The notes under the pieces are model-generated. The model searched no databases. It was given only the letters and a program-made list of their open reading frames with translations, and was not told where the DNA came from. Shown here piece after piece: positions 1-6,273 of a DNA stretch of 18,918 nt (its first letter is position 1; the number at the start of each line of letters is the position of its first letter). Both the position numbers and the translations under genes were made by a program. Origin of the DNA: E44-bin46 sp964354655 (GTDB lineage: Bacteria > Chloroflexota > Dehalococcoidia > Dehalococcoidales > E44-bin46); NCBI GenBank assembly GCA_964354655.1, contig CAYHAL010000026.1:1-18918 (forward strand), in the 5' to 3' direction.

Positions 1-62
1 ATCTTATGCAACTAGCTATGCCTTAGTGGGCATTGACCCGAAGTATTGCATTCTCTCATAAC

Positions 63-102
63 TTGACAAGCTTCCAGTTATATGCTTTACTAACATAACT
101 GG
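63..102 (+). promoter_or_regulatory. Candidate promoter with overlapping inverted repeat upstream of the zinc-ribbon gene
   Basis: A perfect TTGACA (63-68) is followed after 17 bases by TTTACT (86-91), a 4/6 match to the -10 box. An 8-base inverted repeat, CCAGTTAT (74-81) and ATAACTGG (95-102) separated by 13 bases, straddles the spacer and the -10 box, as an operator would. The message would carry an approximately 100-base 5' leader before the ATG at 200. The promoter call rests on motif match and spacing; the operator idea is inference. Confidence 0.45.
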
Positions 103-199
103 TTCAAAGTTTGTAATTCCTCATCTATGTGACCCCTTATAAATGCCTAAGCTGTGGATGACCAAACTGTAACCGAGTCCTGAAGAAAGGAGGTCATCC

Positions 200-382
200 A
201 TGACTTACGAAGACAAGACCCTGAAGTGCGTGGAATGCAGCACAAGTTTTACCTTTAGCGCTGGCGAGCAGGAGTTCTTTGCTAACAAGGGCTTTGCTAA
301 TGAGCCCAAGCGTTGCCCCCAATGCCGACAAGTCAGGAAACAGCAACGCCATAACTCGGATAGCTACGGCTATCGACAGTAG
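200..382 (+). CDS. Small zinc-ribbon protein
   Basis: This 60-residue protein carries two CxxC pairs, C10/C13 and C39/C42, which should hold one zinc ion. Between them is a segment with GEQ-x-FF and KGF-x-NEPKRC, the pattern of the short 'probable zinc-binding' family found in many bacteria, often with nucleic-acid-related or unknown roles. The ATG is preceded by an excellent Shine-Dalgarno sequence, AAAGGAGGT (186-194). The gene stands alone with its own candidate promoter and a strong terminator 50 bases after the stop. No catalytic residues are seen. The exact role is unknown; a small nucleic-acid- or protein-binding adaptor is the likeliest guess. Confidence 0.8.
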   Translation: MTYEDKTLKCVECSTSFTFSAGEQEFFANKGFANEPKRCPQCRQVRKQQRHNSDSYGYRQ

Positions 383-431
383 AGGTAAATATATGCCACT
401 GTCGGTGTCTCTTGTGGCAAATCTGCATTTA

Positions 432-478
432 GGAAAGGAGAGGTATAGAGGCTTGTGCCACCTCTCCTTTCTTGTTTA
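432..478 (+). terminator. Rho-independent terminator after the zinc-ribbon gene
   Basis: GAAAGGAGAGG (433-443) pairs perfectly with CCTCTCCTTTC (461-471) across a 17-base loop and is followed by TTGTTT. The 11-bp stem plus the T-rich tail is typical of an intrinsic terminator and isolates the zinc-ribbon gene from the mobA promoter downstream. Confidence 0.8.
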
Positions 479-599
479 GCTTTGTTAGGTTTCACCACAT
501 ATTACGTCATTTTGCTTAATTGGAGGTTGACCTAACGGGTGTCTAAGGGGGGTGCAGTCTCCTCTTTTTAATCCTCTCTTCAGTTAGTGTTGACCGTAG

Positions 600-608
600 T
601 GGTATAAT
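600..608 (+). promoter_or_regulatory. Extended -10 promoter for the mobA-moeA group
   Basis: TGGTATAAT is a perfect TATAAT (603-608) with the extended TG element (600-601). No good -35 lies 16-18 bases upstream; a TTGACC at 590-595 is too close to serve. This is the only promoter-like sequence between the preceding terminator and mobA, leaving a leader of about 40 bases. Confidence 0.55.
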
Positions 609-657
609 ATACTAGGGACTAAGGTTAAAGGGTAGATAGAACCAAGAAAAACACGAG

Positions 658-1275
658 TTGGACATAAGTTGTATTGTTCTTGCTGGTGGCAAGGGCTTGC
701 GGTTGGGGCAGGAAAAGGCATTAGAGGTTATTGGTAATAGAAGTCTACTCGAGAGGGTTCTCTCATCTTTGAGTTTATTTAATAGTGATATTATCGTCGT
801 TACTGCTTCAAAGCAAACCTATCCCCAGCTTATTGGTTATCCAAAGTTAAAAGCAGTAACCGATATTTACTTCAATAAGGGCCCCTTGGGTGGTATTTAT
901 ACTGGTTTAAAAGTATCAGATTCATTTTATAATCTTGTTGTCGCTTGTGATATGCCCTTTTTGAACCAGGCCTTGCTCCACTATATGGTGCAGATTTCGG
1001 CTGGCTTTGACCTGGTGGTTCCCCGATTGGGGGATATGGTTGAGCCGCTTCACGCTGTCTATTCCAGGGGCTGCTTAGCTCCTATTGAAGCCCTGCTTAA
1101 GCAGGGTAATCTGAGCCTGAGGCAACTTTTCACTCTGGTTAGGGTAAGGTATGTAGAAGCTGAGGAGATTAACCGCTTCGACCCTGAGCACCTGGGCTTC
1201 TTCAATATAAATAGCCAGGTTGATTTGGAGAAGGCAAGAGAAATAATGAAGCGTGGTTTATCAGGGGAAGTTTGA
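658..1275 (+). CDS. mobA: Molybdenum cofactor guanylyltransferase
   Basis: MobA transfers GMP from GTP to Mo-molybdopterin to make the bis-MGD cofactor of DMSO-reductase-family enzymes, in the cytoplasm. The N-terminus has the nucleotidyltransferase loop LAGGKGLRLGQEKA (residues 8-21), with the conserved Gly-Gly, Arg and Lys residues of this fold. The GPLGGIYTGL segment lies near residues 75-84, and the metal/nucleotide motif CDMPFL at 97-102. The length of 205 residues is usual for the family. The start is TTG: an in-frame TAG (637-639) lies only 18 bases upstream and no ATG or GTG falls between, so TTG is the only standard choice; its Shine-Dalgarno is weak. moeA follows downstream. A close relative such as MocA is possible but less likely. 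Confidence 0.88.
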   Translation: MDISCIVLAGGKGLRLGQEKALEVIGNRSLLERVLSSLSLFNSDIIVVTASKQTYPQLIGYPKLKAVTDIYFNKGPLGGIYTGLKVSDSFYNLVVACDMPFLNQALLHYMVQISAGFDLVVPRLGDMVEPLHAVYSRGCLAPIEALLKQGNLSLRQLFTLVRVRYVEAEEINRFDPEHLGFFNINSQVDLEKAREIMKRGLSGEV

Positions 1276-1490
1276 CGGGGCAAAGCCCATTCAAAAACCG
1301 TCTAAAGTAGTAGCAAAGGGGAGTGACGAATACGGGGTAAAAAGCCCCTCTCTTTAAAGTCTCTTTCCTTAAGGAGAGTCAAAGAGAGGCGAAGCCTCTC
1401 TTATATACCCAATTCCCCCTCCCTTCATAAGGGAGGGGGATAAAGGGGGTGGGTTGATAAATAATCTCATAATAAGAGGAGATATCAGGG
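1276..1490 (+). repeat. Non-coding hairpin-rich repeat element between mobA and moeA
   Basis: The 215-base gap contains several stem-loops. CCTCTCTTT (1347-1355) can pair with AAAGAGAGG (1381-1389), enclosing a small inner hairpin around CC-TTAA-GG (1367-1374). The same AAGAGAGGC (1382-1390) can instead pair with GCCTCTCTT (1394-1402) over a GAA loop. A third hairpin has a perfect 12-bp stem (1414-1425 with 1429-1440, pyrimidine-rich then purine-rich, loop CAT) and is followed by a G-rich stretch. No open frame is seen. The arrangement looks like a composite of dispersed palindromic intergenic elements; an mRNA-processing or attenuation role is possible. moeA's Shine-Dalgarno AGAGGAG (1475-1481) lies at its end. 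Confidence 0.6.
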
Positions 1491-2747
1491 ATGATAAGCG
1501 TCGAGCAGGCACTAGATAAAATCCTTAGTTATGTGGACGTCCTAGAGGCTGAAGACAGCCCTATTCTAGACTGCCTGGGGCAGGTTCTGGCTGAGGATAT
1601 ATATTCTAATGTTAATGTTCCTCCGCTAGATAATTCAGCGATGGATGGCTATGCCGTTAGGTCTGGGGATACCTGTGGTGCCAGCCGACAATCTCCTCGA
1701 TTTCTGCGGGTTCTTGGTACCGCCTCTGCTGGTTCTATTACCGAGCGTGAAGTAGCACCGGGCACTGCAATTCGCATTATGACCGGGGCACCAATACCAA
1801 AGGGTGCCGATAGCGTGGTCATATTTGAGGACACCGATGAGACCCAGCGCCGGGGGGTTTCTACTGAGATAGGAATTTTAAGTGAAGTCGAGCCTGGTTC
1901 GAATATCCGCCGGGCAGGCGAAGATATCGCCAAGGGGTCAACAGTATTAACCAAGGGGACGGTGCTCAGACCCTCGGAGGTTGGTGTTTTGGCTTCTTTG
2001 GGGCGGACTACAGTCAGGGTTATCCGCCGCCCGATAGTGGCTATTCTAGCCACCGGGGATGAGCTGGTTGATATTGACCAACCTCTGCCGGCAGGTAAGA
2101 TATATAACAGCAATACCTATAGTCTGGCTGCCTCGGTTCGGCGCTACGGCGGCATCCCTAAAATACTGGGGATAGCCCGGGACAGCGAAGATTCGGTAGT
2201 AGCTAGAATCCGCCAGGGGCTGGATGCCGATGTGCTGATAACCACCGGCGGTGTCTCTGCCGGAGACTATGATGTGGTAAAGGACGTTTTAGCTAAGCAA
2301 GGTGAGATTACCTTTTGGACGGTTCGGATGAAGCCGGGGAAACCTTTAGCCTTCGGCACCATCAAAGCAGTCGGTAAGGCTGGCATAGCTAGAAACATAC
2401 CCCATCTTGGTCTACCCGGCAACCCGGTTAGCTCTATGGTTACCTTTGAGCTGTTTGTTCGCCCGGCTATCCTTAAAATGATGGGTAAGAAGAATTTGAC
2501 CAAGCCGACTATTTTGGCTGCAGCTGAAGATTCAGTGGTAAATAGGGATGGACGGCGCATGTTTGTTCGGGTTATAGTGGGAAAGCGCAATAATCAATAC
2601 GTTGCTCGGCTAACCGGTCCTCAGGGTTCGGGGATTCTAACCTCTATGGCCTTAGCCAACGGGCTGATGATTATTCCTGAGGATAAGGCGGAGGTGGTCG
2701 CCGGGGATATAGTTCAGGTGATGATGCTGGATTGGAGGGAGGAGTAA
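1491..2747 (+). CDS. moeA: Molybdopterin molybdotransferase
   Basis: MoeA inserts molybdate into adenylylated molybdopterin, the step before MobA. The 418 residues show the family's landmarks in order: an N-terminal segment PPLDNSAMDGYAVR (about residues 44-57), a central GEDIAKG, the MPT-binding core with VAILATGDELV, a GGVSAGDYD motif, MKPGKPLAFG, GLPGNPVSS and a C-terminal beta-domain. These are all standard for the gephyrin/MoeA family. ATG is preceded by AGAGGAG (1475-1481). It lies in the same orientation as mobA and its stop is 3 bases from the next start, so it is translated in a unit with the DUF362-like gene. Nothing is missing or fused; a tungsten role (MoeA2-like) cannot be excluded. 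Confidence 0.93.
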   Translation: MISVEQALDKILSYVDVLEAEDSPILDCLGQVLAEDIYSNVNVPPLDNSAMDGYAVRSGDTCGASRQSPRFLRVLGTASAGSITEREVAPGTAIRIMTGAPIPKGADSVVIFEDTDETQRRGVSTEIGILSEVEPGSNIRRAGEDIAKGSTVLTKGTVLRPSEVGVLASLGRTTVRVIRRPIVAILATGDELVDIDQPLPAGKIYNSNTYSLAASVRRYGGIPKILGIARDSEDSVVARIRQGLDADVLITTGGVSAGDYDVVKDVLAKQGEITFWTVRMKPGKPLAFGTIKAVGKAGIARNIPHLGLPGNPVSSMVTFELFVRPAILKMMGKKNLTKPTILAAAEDSVVNRDGRRMFVRVIVGKRNNQYVARLTGPQGSGILTSMALANGLMIIPEDKAEVVAGDIVQVMMLDWREE

Positions 2748-2750
2748 GGC

Positions 2751-3494
2751 TTGATCTTTAAGGCTTCCGAGTTTGTTTTTGAGCCACCGGCGGTGGTATC
2801 CAGGGCACGGCGCGTTTTAATTAAGCCTAGCGCCTGCTATCCGGTGCCATATCCGGTAACTACTAGCCGGGATATGCTCTCGGTGATAGTAGAAGGTATC
2901 AGACGGGTTAGCGATGCTGATATCCTTCTGCTTGAAGGCACCCCCGGAGGTGGCTCAGTCCAGCCGATATATCAAGCCCTGGGCTATAACTTCCCACGGG
3001 TATTAACCCTGGACGTAAAGGATTGTATCTGGGTGGAGGTGGATAACCCTCTACCTAAATCATTGGTTGTAGCCACTTTCTGGGTGCCTAATGTTATCCT
3101 GTCTAGCGACTACCTGATAACCGTGGCTCCACTGAAAGTTATCCACGGCAAGGGTAGGCTTAGCCTGATGAACCTGCTTACCTTGCTGCCGAGTAGTAAA
3201 TATGGAGGCGCCGCCAAGGGGGGCTGGGGGGATTTGTATCAGCTGGGAATAGATAATGTGGTGGCTGACCTCTATTTCACCCTGCCCTTTGACCTGGGGA
3301 TTATTGAAGCTCGCCAGAAGTTCATTACCCGGGATGACCCCACTCAGGGTGAGGTTGAGGAGTGTGGCAAGGTGTTTATTGGTGAGCCCTACCAGGTGGA
3401 TTGTGAAGCTTCAGAAACGCTGGGGCTTAAGACTAAGTATCTTGATTTGATTAGGGCAGCTAAAACCGAGTTTGAAGCTAACCTTTATACTTGA
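2751..3494 (+). CDS. DUF362-like protein, function unknown
   Basis: This 247-residue protein resembles the core of DUF362 proteins. It has an RVLIKPSACYPVPYPVTTS-like strand/loop near residues 20-38 (IKP followed by YPVTT), a LLEGTPGG motif near 60, and a YLITVAPLKVIHGKG segment near 120-134 that corresponds to the conserved 'LI.vpklKtH' of the family. It lacks the C-terminal 4Fe-4S ferredoxin domain that many DUF362 members carry. The start is TTG, chosen because GGAGGGAGGAG (2734-2744) sits just upstream, overlapping the end of moeA, and no ATG occurs until far into the domain. Its position behind moeA suggests co-expression with molybdenum-cofactor genes, but no reaction can be assigned. 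Confidence 0.7.
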   Translation: MIFKASEFVFEPPAVVSRARRVLIKPSACYPVPYPVTTSRDMLSVIVEGIRRVSDADILLLEGTPGGGSVQPIYQALGYNFPRVLTLDVKDCIWVEVDNPLPKSLVVATFWVPNVILSSDYLITVAPLKVIHGKGRLSLMNLLTLLPSSKYGGAAKGGWGDLYQLGIDNVVADLYFTLPFDLGIIEARQKFITRDDPTQGEVEECGKVFIGEPYQVDCEASETLGLKTKYLDLIRAAKTEFEANLYT

Positions 3495-3557
3495 CATAAT
3501 CCAAAAACAAATCAAAGCTAATCACATAGGAATTGTTTCCCATTTTTGAGCAGTTTT

Positions 3558-3962
3558 ATGGATAACCAAGATATAACTACTGACCAAATCAGACCACGCT
3601 GGTTTATTGATTTAGATTGGTATCAACAGAACAACCGTTCCTTTTTGGCTTTGGCTCAAGGTTGCTTGTGCCCCAAGTGCCGTGAGCGGCTACAGGAAGG
3701 AGAAATCTCAGCGGCTGACCTTTTGGCTACTATCAAAGACTGCTGCTCCAGGACCCCGGATTTTATTACCGGTAGGTTACCTATTTTAGAGCGTATATTT
3801 CGCCTTTTCCTGGCTAGTGGTAACCAACCCCTTGATGTGGAGGAACTGGGTAGGCAATTAAGTGATTGGTGTGGTGGGGAGACCCATTGCACTTCAGCCG
3901 GGATTTTATCCCGCCTTCTTGAAAGTGACCAATACTATGGTCTGAGGCAGTCCCCAAGCTAA
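3558..3962 (+). CDS. Conserved hypothetical protein with a CxxC motif
   Basis: The predicted protein is about 134 residues from the ATG at 3558. It contains RPRWFIDLDWYQQNN near the N-terminus, then a CLCPKCRERL segment holding a possible zinc-binding CxxC, and an ISAADLLATIKDCC stretch followed by a mostly helical C-terminus. I recognise it only as a small hypothetical of Dehalococcoidia-like genomes and assign no function. The start is uncertain: TTG at 3546 is also in frame with a distant AGGAA (3528-3532), while ATG 3558 has only a weak GAG upstream. Its TAA overlaps the TAG of the convergent acylphosphatase gene by three bases, with no room for a terminator between them. Confidence 0.65.
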   Translation: MDNQDITTDQIRPRWFIDLDWYQQNNRSFLALAQGCLCPKCRERLQEGEISAADLLATIKDCCSRTPDFITGRLPILERIFRLFLASGNQPLDVEELGRQLSDWCGGETHCTSAGILSRLLESDQYYGLRQSPS

Positions 3963-4243
3963 TACCTTATTTTGAAGCCGGAGTAACCTCCGGTATATTC
4001 TGACCAGTTAGTTACTACTCTGGTTACTTTTGCTCTCGGCGGTCCGACTGTAAGATAGCCTATCAGCTTTTCTAATTGCTTTCTTTCTCCCTCAGCTTGA
4101 ACCTCTACCGCTTCTACATCTCGGAGGTTTCTTACATAGCCAGTTAAGCCCAGCTCTCTTGCCCGTCTGGAGGTGAAGTCGCGGAAGAAGACGCCTTGAA
4201 CATACCCGTATACAATTACCTGAACTGAGGCTAAGTCAGCCAT
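3959..4243 (-). CDS. acyP: Acylphosphatase
   Basis: Acylphosphatase hydrolyses carboxyl-phosphate bonds in small acyl phosphates. The 94-residue length is typical. The anion-binding loop GYVQGVFFR (residues 13-21) supplies the catalytic arginine R21, and GYVRN (35-39) supplies the catalytic asparagine N39, as in the family. It is the last gene of a minus-strand operon, starting 6 bases after the stop of the radical SAM gene, with a modest GAGG Shine-Dalgarno inside the end of that gene. Its stop overlaps the convergent hypothetical gene. All key residues are present. Confidence 0.93.
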   Translation of the reverse strand: MADLASVQVIVYGYVQGVFFRDFTSRRARELGLTGYVRNLRDVEAVEVQAEGERKQLEKLIGYLTVGPPRAKVTRVVTNWSEYTGGYSGFKIRY

Positions 4244-4249
4244 TGGTTG

Positions 4250-5185
4250 TTACCTCAGGATGAGCCTTAATGGGGGTGAGAAGTCGTATTTATCCAGCCT
4301 GTTTAAGCCTTGCCGGTGAGCCAGGTCAATAGCTTCGTAAAATTCCTGTTTACTTGCCGGACGGCTTAGTTGCGGAATATCAAAGGCTTTGTAGCACGGG
4401 TGGTATTGAGCCATAATGTTTAAGTAGGTATCAGTCGAGACCTCTTGGGCCAGAAAAGCTACTGTCTCTTCAGTCCCGGCTAAATTATTAGGCAATACCA
4501 GGTGGCGCACCAGGAGACCACGTTGAGCTATGCCCTGCTCATCTAGCTGGAGGTCGCCTACCTGGCGGTGCATTTCCTTGATGGCTGATTTATTTACCTT
4601 AGGGTAGTCTTTTATCCCTGATAGTTGCTCGGCAATTTTATCATCGGAATACTTCATATCAGGCATATAGATATCGATAATCCCGTCTAGCAGCTCCAGG
4701 GTTTCCACGGAATCATAACCACCGCTGTTATATACCAAGGGCAGACAAAGCCCCATCCCTACGGCTAGCTCCAGAGCCTCAAGGATATAGGGCACTACAT
4801 GGGTTGGGCTTACTAGGTTTATGTTGTGGCAGCCTTTTGCCTGAAGGGAGAGCATCATCTTTGCCAGCTCTTCCTTGTCAACAGTCCAGCCTTCACCTAG
4901 CTGGCTTATGGTGTAGTTTTGGCAAAAGACGCACCGTAGATTACAGTAGGTGAAAAAAATAGTCCCTGAGCCATGCCGACCTACTAGGGGCGCCTCTTCG
5001 CCAAAATGGGGACCGTAGCTACTGATTAGCGCTTGTCGGGTAATATGGCACTTTCCGCTTTCACCAGCCAAGCGATTAGCCCCACAATGGCGAGGGCACA
5101 AATGGCACTCTTCCAGTAGTAACCTGGCTTTGTCAACCCTAGTTTTTAACTCTCCTGAGCGGTATAGCTGTTGATAAGCGGCTAT
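4250..5185 (-). CDS. Radical SAM protein, PflX/COG1313 type, probable ATA start
   Basis: The protein has the radical SAM cluster motif CNLRCVFC (C81, C85 and C88 when numbered from the ATA start), which binds the 4Fe-4S cluster that cleaves S-adenosylmethionine. It resembles pyruvate-formate-lyase-activating homologues of the PflX group. That group carries an extra N-terminal Cys motif, here C27xxC30xxxC34 and C46, in ECHLCPRHCGANRLAGE. The first standard in-frame start is a TTG at 5101, which would remove C27. The frame stays open upstream to a TAA at 5227-5225, and the family-like N-terminus AAYQQLYRSGEL begins exactly after an ATA at 5185-5183, placed behind GGTGGAGGAG (5203-5194). I therefore place the start at this ATA, giving 311 residues. 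Substrate is unknown. It lies between the 47-residue basic gene and acyP. Confidence 0.78.
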   Translation of the reverse strand: MAAYQQLYRSGELKTRVDKARLLLEECHLCPRHCGANRLAGESGKCHITRQALISSYGPHFGEEAPLVGRHGSGTIFFTYCNLRCVFCQNYTISQLGEGWTVDKEELAKMMLSLQAKGCHNINLVSPTHVVPYILEALELAVGMGLCLPLVYNSGGYDSVETLELLDGIIDIYMPDMKYSDDKIAEQLSGIKDYPKVNKSAIKEMHRQVGDLQLDEQGIAQRGLLVRHLVLPNNLAGTEETVAFLAQEVSTDTYLNIMAQYHPCYKAFDIPQLSRPASKQEFYEAIDLAHRQGLNRLDKYDFSPPLRLILR

Positions 5186-5190
5186 TTGTC

Positions 5191-5334
5191 TTACTCCTCC
5201 ACCTTTGGTTCTTTCTTCCCCTTTTTAATCACTTCCACTGTTATCGGGGGTGGCAAGATAGTCTCAGCCGATATTTTCTTGGCCTCCTTTTTCGGTTTCT
5301 TTGATTCTCTCCGTCGGAAATCTCGTCTCCCCAT
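5191..5334 (-). CDS. Small basic conserved hypothetical protein (47 residues)
   Basis: The protein is 47 residues long. Its N-terminal half is strongly basic (MGRRDFRRRESKKPKKEAKK), followed by ISAETILPPP and a short TVEVIKKGKK tail. ATG 5334 is preceded by AGAGGTG at a good distance, so it is preferred over the upstream TTG (5379). The basic half suggests RNA or ribosome binding, but no known domain is recognised. It lies 66 bases after rnc, and its terminal codons hold the Shine-Dalgarno used by the radical SAM gene, so the three are probably co-transcribed. The shared operon with RNase III hints at an RNA-related role; this is inference. Confidence 0.65.
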   Translation of the reverse strand: MGRRDFRRRESKKPKKEAKKISAETILPPPITVEVIKKGKKEPKVEE

Positions 5335-5400
5335 AGTAGCACCTCTTATATGGACTAATTCTTGATTGAAGTTTAGCAAAGGCAGGCTGTGGTGTAAAGC

Positions 5401-6084
5401 TCAAAGTCTTTCCAGCGCTGAGCGAGCGGCTTCAATCTCTGCCTCTTTCTTACTTCTGCCCGAACCCATCCCCAGCACGGTATCACCGACCCTCACCTCA
5501 ACAGTGAACCTCCGGTCATGGTCTGGTCCCTTGGCGGCTATCACATAATAGGCAGGTATTTGCTGCTCCCTGGCTTGGATAAGTTCCTGAAGTTGTGATT
5601 TATAATCAACTTCGGCACCCTGACTAACTACTTTCTGTAGTTCTGTATTAAATAACCGTAGGATAAAATTCTTGGTGGTAGCTGTCCCTTGGTCAAGGTA
5701 AATAGCCGCAATCACCGCTTCTAAGGCTCCAGCTAGGTTAACCGGCTTGTGCCGTCCGCCACTTGCCTCTTCACCCTTTCCTAGGTAGAGGTAATCACCA
5801 AGCCCGATGGTTCTGGCTACTCGGGCTAGGGTATCTCGCCGAACTAGAGTGGCGCGGAGCTTGGTCAGCTCGCCTTCAGTAAACGAAGGGAGGTCTTGAT
5901 ATAGCTTTTCAGCAACTACCGAGCCTAAGATGGCATCACCCAGAAATTCAAGCCGCTCATTAGAGATTGGAGCCAAGTCCGGGTTCTCATTAACATAGGA
6001 GCTATGAACCAGTGCTTGCTCCAGCAGTGAAGGGTCTTTAAAGGGGACCTCCAGAATTTCTTGCAAAACCGCCAAATCAACCAA
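5401..6084 (-). CDS. rnc: Ribonuclease III
   Basis: RNase III cleaves double-stranded RNA during rRNA processing and mRNA decay. The 227 residues contain the endonuclease domain with the signature NERLEFLGDAIL (42-53), providing E46 and D50, and a second acidic site in NLAGALEAVIAAIYLD, where E122 matches the essential catalytic glutamate (E. coli E117). The residue matching E. coli D114 is glycine here (G119). A double-stranded-RNA-binding domain occupies about 157-227, ending in GRSKKEAEIEAARSALERL. The start is TTG 6084, with GGAAAGGAAG just upstream and no better in-frame choice. It heads the minus-strand operon rnc / small basic protein / radical SAM / acyP and has a strong promoter of its own. 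Confidence 0.93.
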   Translation of the reverse strand: MVDLAVLQEILEVPFKDPSLLEQALVHSSYVNENPDLAPISNERLEFLGDAILGSVVAEKLYQDLPSFTEGELTKLRATLVRRDTLARVARTIGLGDYLYLGKGEEASGGRHKPVNLAGALEAVIAAIYLDQGTATTKNFILRLFNTELQKVVSQGAEVDYKSQLQELIQAREQQIPAYYVIAAKGPDHDRRFTVEVRVGDTVLGMGSGRSKKEAEIEAARSALERL

Positions 6085-6119
6085 AGCAAAACTTCCTTTC
6101 CTAAATAGCTTAACAGTTC

Positions 6120-6148
6120 AGCATAAACAGCCATGCCTGCTTTGTCAA
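6120..6148 (-). promoter_or_regulatory. Promoter of the rnc operon
   Basis: On the minus strand, a perfect TTGACA (6148-6143) and TATGCT (6125-6120) are separated by 17 bases. The expected start of transcription is near 6113, about 30 bases before the rnc TTG. It is divergent from the tRNA-Gln promoter, the two -35 boxes lying about 12 bases apart. Confidence 0.7.
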
Positions 6149-6160
6149 ACGATTCTGCTA

Positions 6161-6189
6161 TTGCTATAGGCGTAGCTAGATGCTATAAT
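6161..6189 (+). promoter_or_regulatory. Promoter of tRNA-Gln
   Basis: TTGCTA (6161-6166) and a perfect TATAAT (6184-6189) are separated by 17 bases. The tRNA begins 11 bases after the -10 box, so the transcript would have almost no leader. Confidence 0.75.
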
Positions 6190-6199
6190 TCTAGGGCGC

Positions 6200-6273
6200 T
6201 GGGGAATCGTCTAGCGGTAGGACGGCGGACTCTGGATCCGCTAGGGTAGGTTCGAATCCTACTTCCCCAGCCA
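6200..6273 (+). tRNA. tRNA-Gln (CTG)
   Basis: The acceptor stem TGGGGAA (6200-6206) pairs with TTCCCCA (6263-6269). The discriminator is G6270 and CCA is encoded (6271-6273). The D-arm GTC/GAC, anticodon stem GCGGA/TCCGC with loop CTCTGGA (anticodon CTG), and T-arm GTAGG-TTCGAAT-CCTAC are all intact. The last 15 bases overlap, on the opposite strand, the stop and final codons of the metallo-beta-lactamase gene. No terminator is visible downstream, so read-through would be antisense to that gene. Confidence 0.95.

Noticed and set aside
2..61. Short open frame ending in TAA that could be the tail of an upstream gene
   Set aside because: Only 19 codons are in the window and the residues match nothing I recognise; other frames are also briefly open.
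590..608. TTGACC and TATAAT as a -35/-10 pair upstream of mobA
   Set aside because: Only 7 bases separate them, far too few; the extended -10 alone was kept.
1414..1440. The 12-bp hairpin as an intrinsic terminator of mobA
   Set aside because: It is followed by A and G-rich sequence with no T-run on the + strand.
3491..3496. TTGACA at the end of the DUF362-like gene as a promoter for the next gene
   Set aside because: No acceptable -10 box lies 15-19 bases downstream.
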